DNA of 27,424 bases from Globomyces pollinis-pini (Eukaryota; Chytridiomycota; Chytridiomycetes; Rhizophydiales; Globomycetaceae), in contig MU621318.1 of assembly GCA_025399215.1 (NCBI GenBank), positions 1 through 27,424 of the forward strand. Direction: 5' to 3'. Both the position numbers and the translations under genes were made by a program. Of the stretch, positions 9,881 through 21,571 are shown in pieces; position 1 is the first letter of the stretch, and each line of letters opens with the position of its first letter. The notes under the pieces were generated by a model. That model saw nothing but the letters and a program-made list of their open reading frames with translations, was not told the origin of the DNA and made no database searches.

Positions 9881-12800
9881 TTATGTTAATTGCAATGCTT
9901 GTTTTATAGAGTCAATGAATTTTTTATCCACTATAATCTGTCCATTTCTACTTTTCATTGGTGGCCAGTTAGATTTTAATATTGAATGTAATTCTGTTGG
10001 AACCCACAGTAAATATTCAGAAAGGATGAATGATGAGTTTGATTTCCTTTTAAAATTAATTATCAAAATAATAAATACCATATTTCAATTAGTTGGGCCT
10101 TTGAAGATACTTTTCGAGTGGTCAACTCGCTTAAAAGTTGATTCACCTTTGATTGATTTATTGCCCAACTTTTTGTGATGATATTAGGCTTTGCTATTAG
10201 AAATGGCTATTTAAATGAGTTAAAACTATCTAACCTTTATGATGGCAAACACATTGTACGATTCGTCCTTTTGTAACGCAAGCGAACCTTCCAGAAGTGC
10301 TTTAGCAAAATATTTAACTGCATCACCGAATTCAAGTTCACATTTAGTCATTGGTAAGTTCCAAAACTTGGGACCAAAAGTTGGAGACATATAACCAATA
10401 ACGGAATCTGATTTTTTTGAATAGGAAGGCTCTGGTTGTTCTAATATTGATTTACCGTTAATCATATGGAGTCCTCTCTGTATCAACCATTCTGGCTGTA
10501 TGATAGTTATTCCATTTAACCACTTTCGCTCCACACTTGTTGGCTTTTCTCTTAGGGATAACACTTCACCCGTAACCCCCATGATCTCCTGTTTCGATTG
10601 GACTTGATCATACAATATCCATTGTGGTGCAGGTCGAACCCTTGATATTTGGGATTGGGAATTTATGATAAAATGTTCATTTTCAGTTGCCCAAGTAGTT
10701 TCATATACTGGAAGATCATTCTTTGATGATACGTACAATTTTTTGTTACTTAAATGAGCGACACAGTCTAAATAACCATGGATGAATATTTTCTTCAAAA
10801 CTAATTCTTGCTTGGCATTTGGGGGAGCAAAACCTTTATCTAAATCGATGGATACATTAAATGTTGATTCAGACAACTTCACCAGTTGCCTCATTAACTT
10901 TACCGATTCATCCATTGCTTTGGGTCTTAAAAAGTAATTGGTACAGAATTCTGTTATCTTTGAGGGAGCCCGGTTCAATTCGACAAGATAAGCACCGATA
11001 GCTCTTAAGAAAATCACCAAATCAGAACTTGGATTTGTACCAACAAATATCTATTGTTAATTTGTTCTTGTTACCTGTAGTTTACGAAAAAATTCTCCTC
11101 TTTTTCTCTTATTTGCTTCTCTTTCACTTGATCCAATTGCATCATCATCAGAATCACTGTTTGTCTCAGTTAATTCGATATCTCGTACAAATATTTCACC
11201 CACTGACAGTGTTGATACAATAGCAATGATATAGTGGAGGTTTTCAGGGAAATGCTGCGCAGCTGCAACAATCATTCTCGCATAACGTGGTTTAACAGGA
11301 AATTGTGACATTAATCGACCAACCTCTGTAATCTTCATATTATCATCAATAGCATCCAACACTTTCAGTTGTGATTCTGCATCTTTTAGATGTGAAAGAT
11401 TCGGAGGTGTCGGAAAAGGAAATCCAACAACTTGATTCATACCCATCGACTTCATCGACAAAACTATACCCTCAACAGGTGTGCGCAATATTTCAGGTTT
11501 TGAAAATTTTTCAAAATAGTTTTGATAGACAGCGGAAGAAAAAAGACGATAGCAATGTCCCGGACCCATTCTACCTGCTCTTCCCGCTCGCTGATCAGCG
11601 GAAGCGGAAGAAGTCCACATGACTTGAAACTTTTGAATTCCAGTTTGTGTGTCGTAGTTTCGCTATGGTTAAAATAATAATATTTACACTTTTCACTTTT
11701 CCACAATCTACAACATACTTTATTCCAGGAATCGTTAAACTGGTCTCCGCAACATTGGTAGCAATAACCACCAACCGTGACCCTTTTGGTGGTTCTTCAA
11801 AGACCTTTAATTGCTCTTTCGTAGGAAGTAAAGAATATAATGGCAGAATATGTAATTTAGTATTTTTATCAGGGACTGCTTCTTTTGTAGCATCATCAGC
11901 GATCTCCTCATCTATCCCATCTAAGTATTCCAGTTGTTCTTCCTCCTCCTCATCTTCTTCTTCCATAACGTCGTAGTCATCTAAGACATCAAGATTTGCA
12001 CCATTGATTTCTTCAAAACCATCTGTGTCTACATCAAACATATTTCGATCAGGACTCTCCTGTGAACTGTTGATCTTAGCTAGACTGCTATCTGAGGAAG
12101 AATGCAACTGTGCCAGCTTTCTACAGAGTATTTGTACTTCTTGTTGACCAGTAACAAAGACCAAAATCCCTCCATGTGGTAATTTTGTGTGAATTTTAAT
12201 GATTTTTTTATAAACATCCGCCATGAAGTCTAATTCTGGGGTTCTTTTGTTGTAATGTATCACTACTTTGTGTTGTCTTCCATCGACTTTCACAACTGGT
12301 GGAGGTCCACCATCCGCTAGAGGGAATAATACTCGATTTTCAGTGAAATCTTCTACTCTTAAAGTTGCAGACATGATAATGAGTTTAAGAGGGCCGATTC
12401 CTTTAATTTTACCAGAGTTTCTTAGTTTCACGATTCTGGTGAGCCATCCAATCAATATATCGGTTCCTACCGTCCGTTCATGCGCTTCGTCTATGATGAT
12501 ACAAGAATATGAAGACAGAAGCAAATCTGTCGGTTTACCCGTGTTGTTTGAACCAGTAGATTGGACAGCCCCACTTAACTCACGGAGCAAAATACCATCA
12601 GTCATAAATTTTATCCTTGTATTCTTCCCAAGTTGTGCTTTATCATATCTATTTATGAATGATTTTTATGCGAACCTGACTTGGTAGGTAACTTCTCCAT
12701 TAAACAGATTTAATTCTTCAGAAACACGTTTGGCCATACTCACGGCTGCAACACGTCGCGGCTGAGTTATTCCTATCATTCCCGAAAACTGTGGATGGGA

Positions 12801-13954
12801 AGGGTCTCCGAATCCAGCCTCATACAAAAATTGGGGAACTTGTGTTGTCTTTCCAGATCCAGTTTCACCACATAATATGATGACATTGTTTTCCATAACT
12901 TTTTCCATTATAACTTGTTCCTCTCCCACCACTGGAAGTGCCATTCTACTCAGTTGAATCGCTTCTGGACGATTGACTTTGACATGGAACGCAGGTTTAC
13001 TGCTTGGGTTTGACAAACTAGCTGGTGTTGGTTTTTTGATTGGGGGAATGGATTTTGCTTCTGGAATAGAAGACTCTGTGGACTTTTCCGTAGCAGCTTT
13101 GAATTCTTCCCCTGCTATAACATTGAGGTTCCAAAGAGGCTTCGAAGTATCGATCTCTGAATCGGAATCATTATCTGATAACTTTGATTTCTTCTTCTTC
13201 TTTGATAGCTTGGACTTCCGCTGCCGCTTTGTAATCGTTGGCTTCACATCGCTGTTTCCACTTCTTTTTAATGCTGATCCAGTGACAACGTTAGACAGTG
13301 GTTCTTCCACTAAAATTTAGAGTGGAAATATTACTCTTTACAGTTTGCCCAGTGTGGGACAATTCGTACTCGTCTAGGACGATACTCGCAGCACCAAACG
13401 CGCGATTAACTATTCCGACCTTTGAATTTGAGGAATTCCCAATTAAATGCTCAACTTCATTATCTGATTTCATCTCTTCCTCTACATCTAAACCGATTGG
13501 AGTATGTTCGACAAGTAAATTAACAGTTTTATCTGATGATTCGATTCCAGCTCTTTCTTCCAGAAAAGCTCTGGTGAGTTTTTCTCTGGCTGTAAGTTTA
13601 ACTTGACCTAGCCTGGAGCTAGACTTCAACAAAGATGAATCGAACGAATTTTTACTATAAAAAAATTAAACTACATGAAGGTTAATACGATATTTTGTCG
13701 AATAACATAGAACGCTGATCTTTCTTTAACTGTTTCTGTAAAAATTGATCAAATCGTTTCTGTTTCTTTGCGTTACGCTTAACTAATTGTTGGTCAACGA
13801 CTTCCTCTGGGATTGGACCAGATGGACCTTTCTGTCCTGGAAGAATCATATCTATATTCTGTGACTCTTGCTCAGTTGTTGGTTTCTTTGCTGGATTATG
13901 ACCTTTTCTTGCAGTAGCATTGAACCCTTTGCCTTTTAACTTTTTGTTTTTCAT
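9881..13954 (-). CDS. ECM16: DEAH-box RNA helicase DHX37/Dhr1 (Ecm16), ribosome biogenesis
   Basis: Exons (minus): 13954-13689, 13654-13335, 13309-12676, 12648-11688, 11662-11075, 11050-10235, 10206-10079, 10046-9881; 1292 aa (yeast Dhr1 1267). Introns: 34, 25, 27, 25, 24, 28 and 32 nt. The N-terminus MKNKKLKGKGFNATARKGHN is typical of the family, followed by Lys-rich nuclear segments. Helicase motifs: I GETGSGKTT (343-351), Ia TQPRRVAA, II DEAH (460-463), III SAT, V ATNVAETSLTIPG, VI QRAGRAGRMGPG. An acidic Glu/Asp insert lies between the RecA lobes. HA2/OB regions follow (RAIGAYLVELNR ... ERKWLNGITIIQPEWL) and a C-terminus ending in a PPMKSRNGQIIVD block. In yeast, Dhr1 releases U3 snoRNA from pre-40S particles. 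The 24-nt intron at 11074-11051 is among the shortest here. Confidence 0.96.
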
Positions 13955-14018
13955 TTGAATTCAAAAAAAAAAAAATATAAAATTCTATACAATCATTCCA
14001 CAATTCAATTGTTCAAAG
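13955..14018. promoter_or_regulatory. 64-bp divergent promoter, DHX37 and METTL25-like gene
   Basis: 64 bp between start codons, with an A run and a short AT-rich stretch. The two genes must share their promoter region. Confidence 0.5.
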
Positions 14019-15504
14019 ATGATTCAAAATCATAAAGAAAGACTGGAAAAAGTAAAAGAACTCAAAGAGTTTATCAATGAATTTGCTTGGTTATCGGATT
14101 TCTTTGCCATCGATTTTATCACCAAACAGTATTGGTCTTCAACATTTAGAGACGATTGGAAGATATTGGAACACGAATCTGTATCCACTCTGGCGGATAT
14201 TGTATCGCATGGATTCATTAAGGTTCTTATTGGAAAAATCTGACTCTTCAGGATTCTTGGCCGGATTCATTAAAACAGTATATTACAAGAGCATCCAATA
14301 TCGGACTTATAAGAACTCAGCAGTTCCATGGTGAATTAGAACTAGATAAAGAAGTTAAAATTGGAATGAAACAGAAAAAAGTTGCCGAAGTTACCTCAAT
14401 TTCATCTAAAATTAATGATATTGCAGTCAAAAACAAGATTACACACATTCTTGATCTTGGTGCTGGTCAAGGATATCTATCGTCAGCATTAGCATTTCAG
14501 TATCATTATCATGTCATAGCAATTGATAGAGATATGCATCAAACTGCTGGGGGAGCCCATCGTGCAAACAGGATTGCGAACCTTTATGCTCACCACAAAA
14601 TTGAATTAAGAGGATCTTTGCGCTTTTTAACGGAATCCATATCTACGACCGATACAATGTATCTAGTGTGATCAAATAATTTGTAGGCAAGACATTTTCC
14701 AGAAAGTAGAACAAGCTTTTCCTGATGTTATTGGATCTCGTTGGATGATATGCGGCCTTCATACTTGTGGTGATTTGGCAGTAACTATGATAAAGGGTTT
14801 CTGGTATATAATCAGTTTTTTGCTAATTATGTATAGTGCGTTTAGTGAACCAAATGCATGCAGTCTTGTAAATTTGGGCTGTTGCTATCAGTTAATTTCG
14901 GAGAAACCAGAAAGCTGTGAATCTGATGAAGGATTCGGATTTCCATTATCAACTTCTGTGAAACCTTATCATTTAGGTTTAAATAATAGACTTACTGGCT
15001 GGTTTGTTTCAAATTAAACTGAAAATTAGCCAAGCAGTGAAGAGATGGGCTAGTGATTTACCAGGTTTAGAAGATTCTTTAAGAAGACTCTTTTATCGTT
15101 CCGTTTTAGAGCAGCTGATGAAAGATCGCAATTTAGTTACGGATCCTGAAAGTGTAGCAGATTCAATCAAAAGCTCAAAGGGAGAAGTGGCAATTAAAAA
15201 ACTTGGTGTTCAAGCATGTACAGATCCAATAACTTACACCAATGCTGCGTTTGAAAGGTTGGGTATAAAGGAAAAATTGCCAAATGGAATCATTTTGGGA
15301 ACTTATGAATGGTATAGTACTGCTCATATACAAATAGCAGTAGTTTGGACACTAAGGACGTTGTTATCCAATGCTGTGGAATCACTTATCTTACTAGATC
15401 GAATGATATACGTATCAGAGCAGAATATTGATGCGGAATTAGTCTCTTTAGCTGACCCCTCAGTTAGTCCAAGAAATATGGGCGTAGTTATAATCAAAAA
15501 ATAA
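14019..15504 (+). CDS. METTL25/RRNAD1-type methyltransferase
   Basis: Exons: 14019-14222, 14252-14658, 14687-14803, 14837-15001, 15030-15504; 455 aa, near the size of METTL25B/RRNAD1. Introns 29, 28, 33 and 28 nt. The family order is clear: a helical N-terminus (FFAIDFITKQYWSSTFRDDW), MKQKKVAEV (107-115), the SAM-binding motif HILDLGAGQGYLS (133-145), an acidic/basic second strand VIAIDRDM, GLHTCGDLA, VNLGCCYQLISE, and a C-terminus with LILLDRMIYVSEQ and DPSVSPRNMGVV. It is a class I SAM-dependent methyltransferase; the substrate of this family is not settled, so I give no symbol. The 33-nt intron (14804-14836) has no in-frame stop. Confidence 0.9.
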
Positions 15505-15685
15505 TGATACTTTATTTATAGTTAATACACGATCTAAATGTGCAATCGGCTATTTAGAGATGAGTATAGTCTTCAGTTTAGATATTGATCCTATCAATGG
15601 TTTGTTTACCAACATTGTTACAATTCAAATCAACAAGTTTATATTAAAATAATCACAACATTATTCTTTATTCTTGTCATCTGAA

Positions 15686-16246
15686 ATGAAAGCAAATGCA
15701 GTGGAAATCCACGACGATTACCCACCAATGTTAGTATTATTGGTCTCACTCATTATTTCCACTACCATCTACATATTATCAGAAGTAACCATTTATCTTA
15801 ATTAAAACTTTTAGAAATTTAGGCAAATGTATGAACAGAGACTATTACACGAAAATTTAGATGGATTAGCTTCAATCTTGTATCCAAATACCGTGCGCGT
15901 ACCCCTTCCCAACAAACGCCGATATTCCTTGTTTGGTGAATCCGAGATTCTAGGACGAGTTTTTACGAAACCCAAGGTTCACCCTGCAGCTCCAGGTTAC
16001 TTTTTTAAACCAAGTAACGTTGTTGCTGCAGTTAGTAAATCTCCAACCAGCATTCAACGTCGATTTTTTCCACCAAAAGATACAACACCTGTTCAGATAA
16101 ATCCATTAGATAAGCTGAACCCTATTGTAGCATTGCCATTTCATGTGGTCGATAAAGTTTGGGATACGAGTGTTGATCTGACTGCGTCAACCATCAAAGT
16201 GGTTTTTTTCCCTATAACTATTGCATATCGCGTATTTAAAAGATGA
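15686..16246 (+). CDS. Small single-pass membrane protein, unrecognised
   Basis: Exons 15686-15784 and 15815-16246 joined across a 30-nt intron; 176 aa. After a short acidic N-terminus (MKANAVEIHDDYPP) comes one hydrophobic helix (about 15-31), then a charged segment KFRQMYEQRLLHENLD. A basic/Pro-rich middle follows (LPNKRRYSLF, RRFFPPKD), then a second hydrophobic or amphipathic stretch near the C-terminus (STIKVVFFPITIAYRVF). The joined frame, with the helix supplied by exon 1, is the reason to believe the gene. I do not recognise the family. A membrane-anchored protein of ER or mitochondria would fit, but this is inference. It converges with the VPS9 gene 57 bp away. Confidence 0.7.
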
Positions 16247-16303
16247 TATTATTATAGAAGCAAACCAATTACAATAAAACTCATTTCATTTATTGTTGTG
16301 AAA

Positions 16304-17798
16304 CTAAAAACTATTCTGACACTTTTGTTCGCTTCTCTCTTCCTCGTCATCTTCTGTTGGTATCACTACCTGAGAATCTTCCAATGCTGCAGCTTCTGAC
16401 AAAGACATTGCTAGGGCCAATTCCATTTCATAGTTCTCGTCCAACTCTTGTTGCTGACGTAATAATTGTTGTCTTGCCTCTACAGAGTTTACGTTAGAGG
16501 GATAAGAATTCTGTGGAGTTGTTGGATTCGACGCTCCAGGGGCCCCTGATGCTACCAATCAATTAAAATAATATACCTGGGGTGAACACTTCCGGGTTTT
16601 CCGGAGATGATACGTTATTTATCAATTCATCCGCTGTTTGTTTGACTTCTTTAAAAAAGTTTCCAAAAAATTCCCCAACTTGTCCAGTAAATTGTTTCAA
16701 TTCTTCTTTTGCAGTCGATAATTCATTTGGTCGATTAAATCTTAATAATGATTCATTTGATTTTGATTCGCCAGGCCTATAATTACCCACAAATTTATAT
16801 ACCACTTGGATCTTTCTGATTCATTTAAAGTTAATGATTTTGAAGTCATGTTATAGATAAACGATACTGCACCCATCTACAAATTTACTATTTTTAATAT
16901 TACAAAGTTGGTCATGCAAAATTGATTTTCACCCAATTCAATCTCGACTGGGTTTCGATAACGCATTATATATCTATCGATTTAGAAAAAAGATGAAATA
17001 CTTGATGTTACTGATGAAATTTGGAGGACTAGCTCTAATAACAACCAGTATCAAAACAGGAAGTAAAACATCATTATTGATTTTATCATCTTTTCCACAT
17101 TTCTTGATCAAATCTATGGATTACGGTGAATCATTTTACCCACAATGATTTGAGTAACATTTTTTAAAATGACTAGTTTATCTCTTGGTGATTTGTATCC
17201 GTTAATGCGTAATAATTCCGCTTGAGCTACCTCCAATCGAAGTGAAAAGTTGATTGGAATATCCAAATGACGTTCCTGGACTATAAATATGGCAATAAGA
17301 TACCTCAACCCAAGAATAAGTTTGAATCTTTTTGGTCAAAACAGAGTTGGAACGATGTTCATCAGTTGTTGGAGCTTTAGAGTAAGAAGATCATCATTAT
17401 ACCACCAAATACAGCATCAAACAACTTGGACATTACTAATTTCTCCCATCCTTCTCTCACATTTTCTTCATCAAAAGGTTGATCTTCATGTACAAATGCA
17501 AGATGATTTTCGGAATCCTTATAGATTGATTCCAGAAAGTTTGCAATCAACTTTCTTTGAATTTGCAAATTAACTCCGGCTTCACTGAAATGTAATAGAA
17601 ACCTAAAAGTAATTGAGATATACGTAGAATTCAAGTGAAGATATAAATGTCCTGATGAAATGAACTGAAAGAAATGATTGTCCTGAGAATACGAATCAAT
17701 CAATTAAGATGGCAAACTTACGCTTGTAGCTTAGATCGAAGAGCATCTGCTTCTGGTTTTCGCAATTGACTGATAAAATGTTCGTAATCGACTGTCAT
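16304..17798 (-). CDS. VPS9: VPS9-domain Rab5 guanine nucleotide exchange factor with C-terminal UIM
   Basis: Exons (minus): 17798-17722, 17602-17403, 17374-17304, 17275-17140, 17113-17002, 16973-16904, 16876-16803, 16776-16577, 16551-16304; 395 aa. Introns: 119, 28, 28, 26, 28, 27, 26 and 25 nt. The N-terminal helical bundle starts FISQLRKPEADALRSKLQAF and includes EGWEKLVMSKLFDAVF. The VPS9 core follows: KKIQTYSWVEERHLDIP, AELLRINGYKSPRDKLV, VLLPVLILVVIRASPPN, GAVSFIYNM. This layout is like plant VPS9A, Rabex-5 and yeast Vps9, which activate Rab5/Vps21 on endosomes. The C-terminus has a Gln-rich coil, then a ubiquitin-interacting motif (about 355-366, EMELALAMSLSE), then an acidic tail. Yeast Vps9 binds ubiquitin through a CUE domain instead, so the ubiquitin link is kept with a different module. 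Confidence 0.9.
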
Positions 17799-18071
17799 TG
17801 AAATTGCTTGGAAAAGCCAAAAACCGTTGAGGGACACCCTTTATGACACAGCCAAAGAAACGGAAATACTTGATTTGAAATACTTTATTTTATTCTATTC
17901 CATTGTTCAAGGGAATGGTAACTGGTTCAGTGTTCTTGGAATTTAGTACATGAATTGAATCTTTGATACTAATCTTATAAAAAACTTGCTAATAAAATTC
18001 TATATTTTAAATAGAAATGAATGTGCAGTGAATTTGAATTCAATGGATTTCTTTTTTCTATTTAATTGTGC
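17799..18071. promoter_or_regulatory. Divergent promoter region, VPS9 and ERG27
   Basis: 273 bp of AT-rich sequence between diverging start codons. No specific element was recognised. Confidence 0.4.
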
Positions 18072-19366
18072 ATGTCCAAGGTTGCGTTAATTACTGGAGC
18101 AAATGGCTCAGTAGGCGAAGGAATTGCAATCAAACTATTGGAACAATCTGTTGACATCAAATTAATATTGGCTTGTAGATCAATGGCAAAGTACCTTTGT
18201 TTGAATTAAATATCCATTATAGTGGTGACAGGTTGAAGAAGTCTTTGTTGAATCAATTTCCAACTTTGATTGACCTTAATGTCTTCATCTTACAATTGGA
18301 TTTATCGGATTCACAGAAAGTGTTCAATAGTTGTCAAATTGTTCTTTCAAAGTTATATATTGTAATAATTTAACTTGTTTAGATTCAAAAGATTGGATTA
18401 TCTGTTCCTAAATGCTGGCATTTTGTCACGAGATGGAGTAGATATCATGTTGGGATTCAAAAACCTACTCACTAGACCTTCTTATGTTGCAAAAACAGTA
18501 GACCAACTTTCTGGAATATTAAATGCTAGGGAGGTGATATCATAATTCAACCTGTGGGAGAAATAACTGCTGAGGGTTTTGGTAAAAGCTTTATGTGCAA
18601 TGTAAATCAATAGTTTTAAAATATAGTTTTTTGGTCATTTCATCATGGTTTTGTCGATATATTAACCAGAAGGTTATGCATCTCCAGCCTTTACTATCCG
18701 CTACAAATGATAGCCGTATTATTTGGTGTTCATCGACTACTGCTTGTCCAGAATTCTTTGACTTCGATGATATTCAATGCATTAAAGGGTAATCATCCGG
18801 ATTTAATTTCAGAACGCATCCCTATGAATCCTCCAAGCGCTTATGTGAATTGATGAGCATACAACTACAAAATTACTTGAAGAAATCGCGTACATGTTCC
18901 TTAATAACATCTCCTGGTATTCATTGATCAAGCACTAACGCAGATAGGTAATCAGTCTTTAATTTGAAAAATCAGGAGTCGTTTATTCTGGTATTTCAAA
19001 AGGTGAATTACACGGTTTCTTAATAATGATCGCCTTTTTACTGGTACTTTTAGAAACCTTACAAGTTTAGATGCGATTGTTTGGGTGCTCTGGAATAAAT
19101 ATCTCTGGAACAAATTCAGCAACTTCAGCAGTTTGGATTGCAAATCAAGAAAATCCAGAAAATTTAAACCCACAGACAATGTACCATAGGTAGTTACAGT
19201 ATGTTGTATTTATTATAGTGATATTACTATTTTTGGTAAGACATTTGTGAGGGAAATTCCATTGATGGTTTCCGAAAGCGATAGAGAACTTTCGATAAAG
19301 ACTTTTACTGATGTTTTGAACATGTATCATTCAGTCCATCAACGATGGAATAATAATCTTCAATAA
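18072..19366 (+). CDS. ERG27: 3-keto-steroid reductase, Erg27/HSD17B7 type (SDR)
   Basis: Exons: 18072-18190, 18223-18351, 18383-18497, 18530-18601, 18627-18647, 18673-18788, 18813-18916, 18976-19043, 19071-19189, 19219-19366; 336 aa (human HSD17B7 341, yeast 347). An extended SDR: cofactor loop VALITGANGSVGEG (4-17), LFLNAGIL, FGHFIM...LQPLL, SRIIWCSS, catalytic YESSK (Y195, K199), then SPGVVYSGIS and a hydrophobic segment LIMIAFLLMRLFG typical of this ER-bound enzyme. It reduces the 3-keto group during sterol C4 demethylation. Nine intron sites cut it; exon 5 is only 21 nt. The site at 18917-18975 (59 nt) is two abutting introns of 31 and 28 nt. The acceptor before 18673 is a CAGAAG tandem; the 25-nt choice fits family spacing better than the 22-nt choice. 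Confidence 0.9.
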
Positions 19367-19696
19367 ATTTAATTGTTTTGAACGATTGTTAAACATAATT
19401 GGGTAAGCTCAGATACACCAGGAATAATATTTGTTGTGGTCACATTGTCAATTAATGTGTTTTTTAAAACAAGCGTGTACTTTTGCAAAAACAAACTAGA
19501 ATCGTGTAAACTATTCAAATTTTGTATAAATATCCAAGAAATTTCCATTTACCCTGAAAAGTCGTTTAATTTGTCATATTCCAGCCTCAACACTTCATTA
19601 TTTATTTATTCAATCATCGTGGATTTACTTGTATATCTAAATTATAACTTTTATCTTACAACTACTTTCAAGCAAGATATATAAAGAAACTGCGAA
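19367..19696. other. Intergenic, 5' flank of CDC14
   Basis: 330 bp of AT-rich sequence between ERG27 and CDC14 on the same strand. The 82-codon frame here is low in complexity and not convincing. Confidence 0.4.
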
Positions 19697-21521
19697 ATGC
19701 ATTACACTCATATTCCTACTCCTACTCAACAACCTACTGGTGAAGATTTTCATAACGCGAGGGAATTTGTTAAAGGTAAAGTCAAAAACATTCATTGAAT
19801 CTTGTTTCCTTCACAATTGCTCACCAATGAATGATTTTAATATATAGACAAACTTTATTTTGTTTCTTTGACCAGAAAACCTCAACCAACTGAAAATGTT
19901 CATTATTTCACGGTTGATCAACAATTCGTTTACACAAACTTTTACGCGGACTTTGGTCCATCAAACATGTCTCATGTTGTTCGATTTTGCTATTTAATGC
20001 AAGATAAATTTCAGGTTAAATTCATCGTTATTTATTCCATAGAACCCTGCAACTGCAAATAAGGTTTTATGCTTATACACTTCATATGATATTGACAAAC
20101 GGGCAAACGCAGCATTTCTACTGTGTACATATATGGTTTGGTGATATGCGAATTAACTGAAAGGTGGTCGTATGTCGTAAGACTCCAGAGGAGGCTTATC
20201 AATGTCTAATGGGGATATCTCCACCTTTTGTTCCTTATCGCGATGCCGGATATGGTCCTGCAACTTACCATATAACAATCCTTGATTGTGTTCGTGGTAT
20301 TCATCGAGCTCTGACATTGGGATTATTTGACTTGGAAAATTTCGATTTGGAAGAATACGAGTTTTATGAAAAAGTGTATGTAACATATGGTATTAAAGTA
20401 CAGTGAAAATGGAGACTACAATTGGTTAACAAATAAATTTGTCGCCCTTGCAGCTCCAAAAGATGATCTTCCCGGAGACATGTCATTTACTGGTGGTGTA
20501 CAGCGATTGACACAAATGGGAAAACCACTCTATTCCTCTTACCGAATGAACGGATTGATTAAATGGATGTTGGAAAATAACGTAAAAACAATTATTCGAT
20601 TGAACAACAAAACTTACGAAAAAAAGAAGTTCATTGATAATGGAATTGAACATATTGAGTTGTACTTTCCTGACGGTTCTACACCTCCGGATGCTATTTT
20701 AAAACGATTTTTAGAAATCTGTGAAACTAGACCAGGTATTACTTTTAACCCTCATTATTATAAAGGACCCATTGCCGTTCATTGTAAAGCAGGTTTAGGA
20801 CGAACGGGAAGTTTGATTGCCGCTTATTTGATGAAACACTATCGATTAACTGCCAGTGAGGTCATTTCATTTCTGAGGATCATCAGACCAGGAAGCGTTG
20901 TTGGGCCACAACAAAACTACCTACAAGCGTAATTTAAAGTCTCTAAATGGTTAGTATCCAAGGAAAGATTTGGAAATTAACACCACAAACTAGACTGCCA
21001 CAATATATTTCTTGTTGGAATGGAGCAACATTTCCAAACCACTTGAATAGATTTGGACCAATTCCTAATGCGGTTGCACGACTCCAAAATACAAATCTAA
21101 TGGAGGCTATACTAAAGCCTGGCCGAGATTACAACACCAAGGCAGAAGTACAAGAATTTGAGGAACAGCTTGCTAGAGAGCGTCATATGACCACACAAGA
21201 CTTGCAAGGATTAAGTATTCCAGTCCAACCAAGGAAACATCTTATCAACCAACAGAATGTAAGAATCAAATGAACTAACCCAACTAGCAGCAATCAGCAG
21301 CTGTACGTCAACATCATGCCAATGTTGGCGTTCCAGATCAACAAGGTAGATACCACCTGCGATCACAATCGGCCAATCAAGCAAATGTGAACTCACATAG
21401 TAATACTCGACCACGTCCATACGGACAAGATATTTTAACAGTTGAAGATGCCGAATTGGATGGTTCGGACGAGATTCCAGGATGGAGCCAAGAGAAGACT
21501 AGACATATTTCCAACCACTAG
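19697..21521 (+). CDS. CDC14: CDC14 dual-specificity phosphatase
   Basis: Exons: 19697-19775, 19848-20014, 20043-20135, 20164-20375, 20404-20735, 20766-20928, 20955-21258, 21288-21521; 527 aa. Introns: 72, 28, 28, 28, 30, 26 and 29 nt. The N-terminal domain shows DKLYFVSLT, HYFTVDQQFVYTNFYADFGP, DIDKRANAAFLL, KTPEEAYQCL, PPFVPYRDAGYGP and ILDCVRGIHRAL. The catalytic domain shows TIIRLNNKTYEKKKF, DGSTPPDAIL, the P-loop VHCKAGLGRTGS (Cys301, Arg307) and RPGSVVGPQQNYLQ. Cdc14 reverses Cdk phosphorylation at mitotic exit. The tail is long, polar and Gln/Asn-rich. The 30-nt intron (20736-20765) lies just upstream of the P-loop and contains no in-frame stop. An AATAAA-like signal lies near 21538. 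Confidence 0.95.
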
Positions 21522-21571
21522 AGTAACTTTACAAGTTAATAAACGTGTCTTACTTAGTAGCAAGGCTATTG

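Noticed and set aside
12973..13606. Plus-strand frames opposite DHX37 exons 2-3
   Set aside because: Antisense shadows of Lys/Ser/Glu-rich coding sequence.
18648..18669. 22-nt intron as the shortest in the window
   Set aside because: The distal AG gives 25 nt and one residue less, matching the spacing of HSD17B7; the 22-nt form may be a minor isoform.
18913..18927. In-frame TGA after SPGIH in ERG27, suggesting a pseudogene
   Set aside because: The 59-nt double intron starts inside this stretch; with it removed the frame continues SPGVVYSGIS and all later phases agree.
19376..19684. 82-codon frame between ERG27 and CDC14
   Set aside because: Low-complexity, Phe/Ile/Leu-rich AT translation without any exon support.
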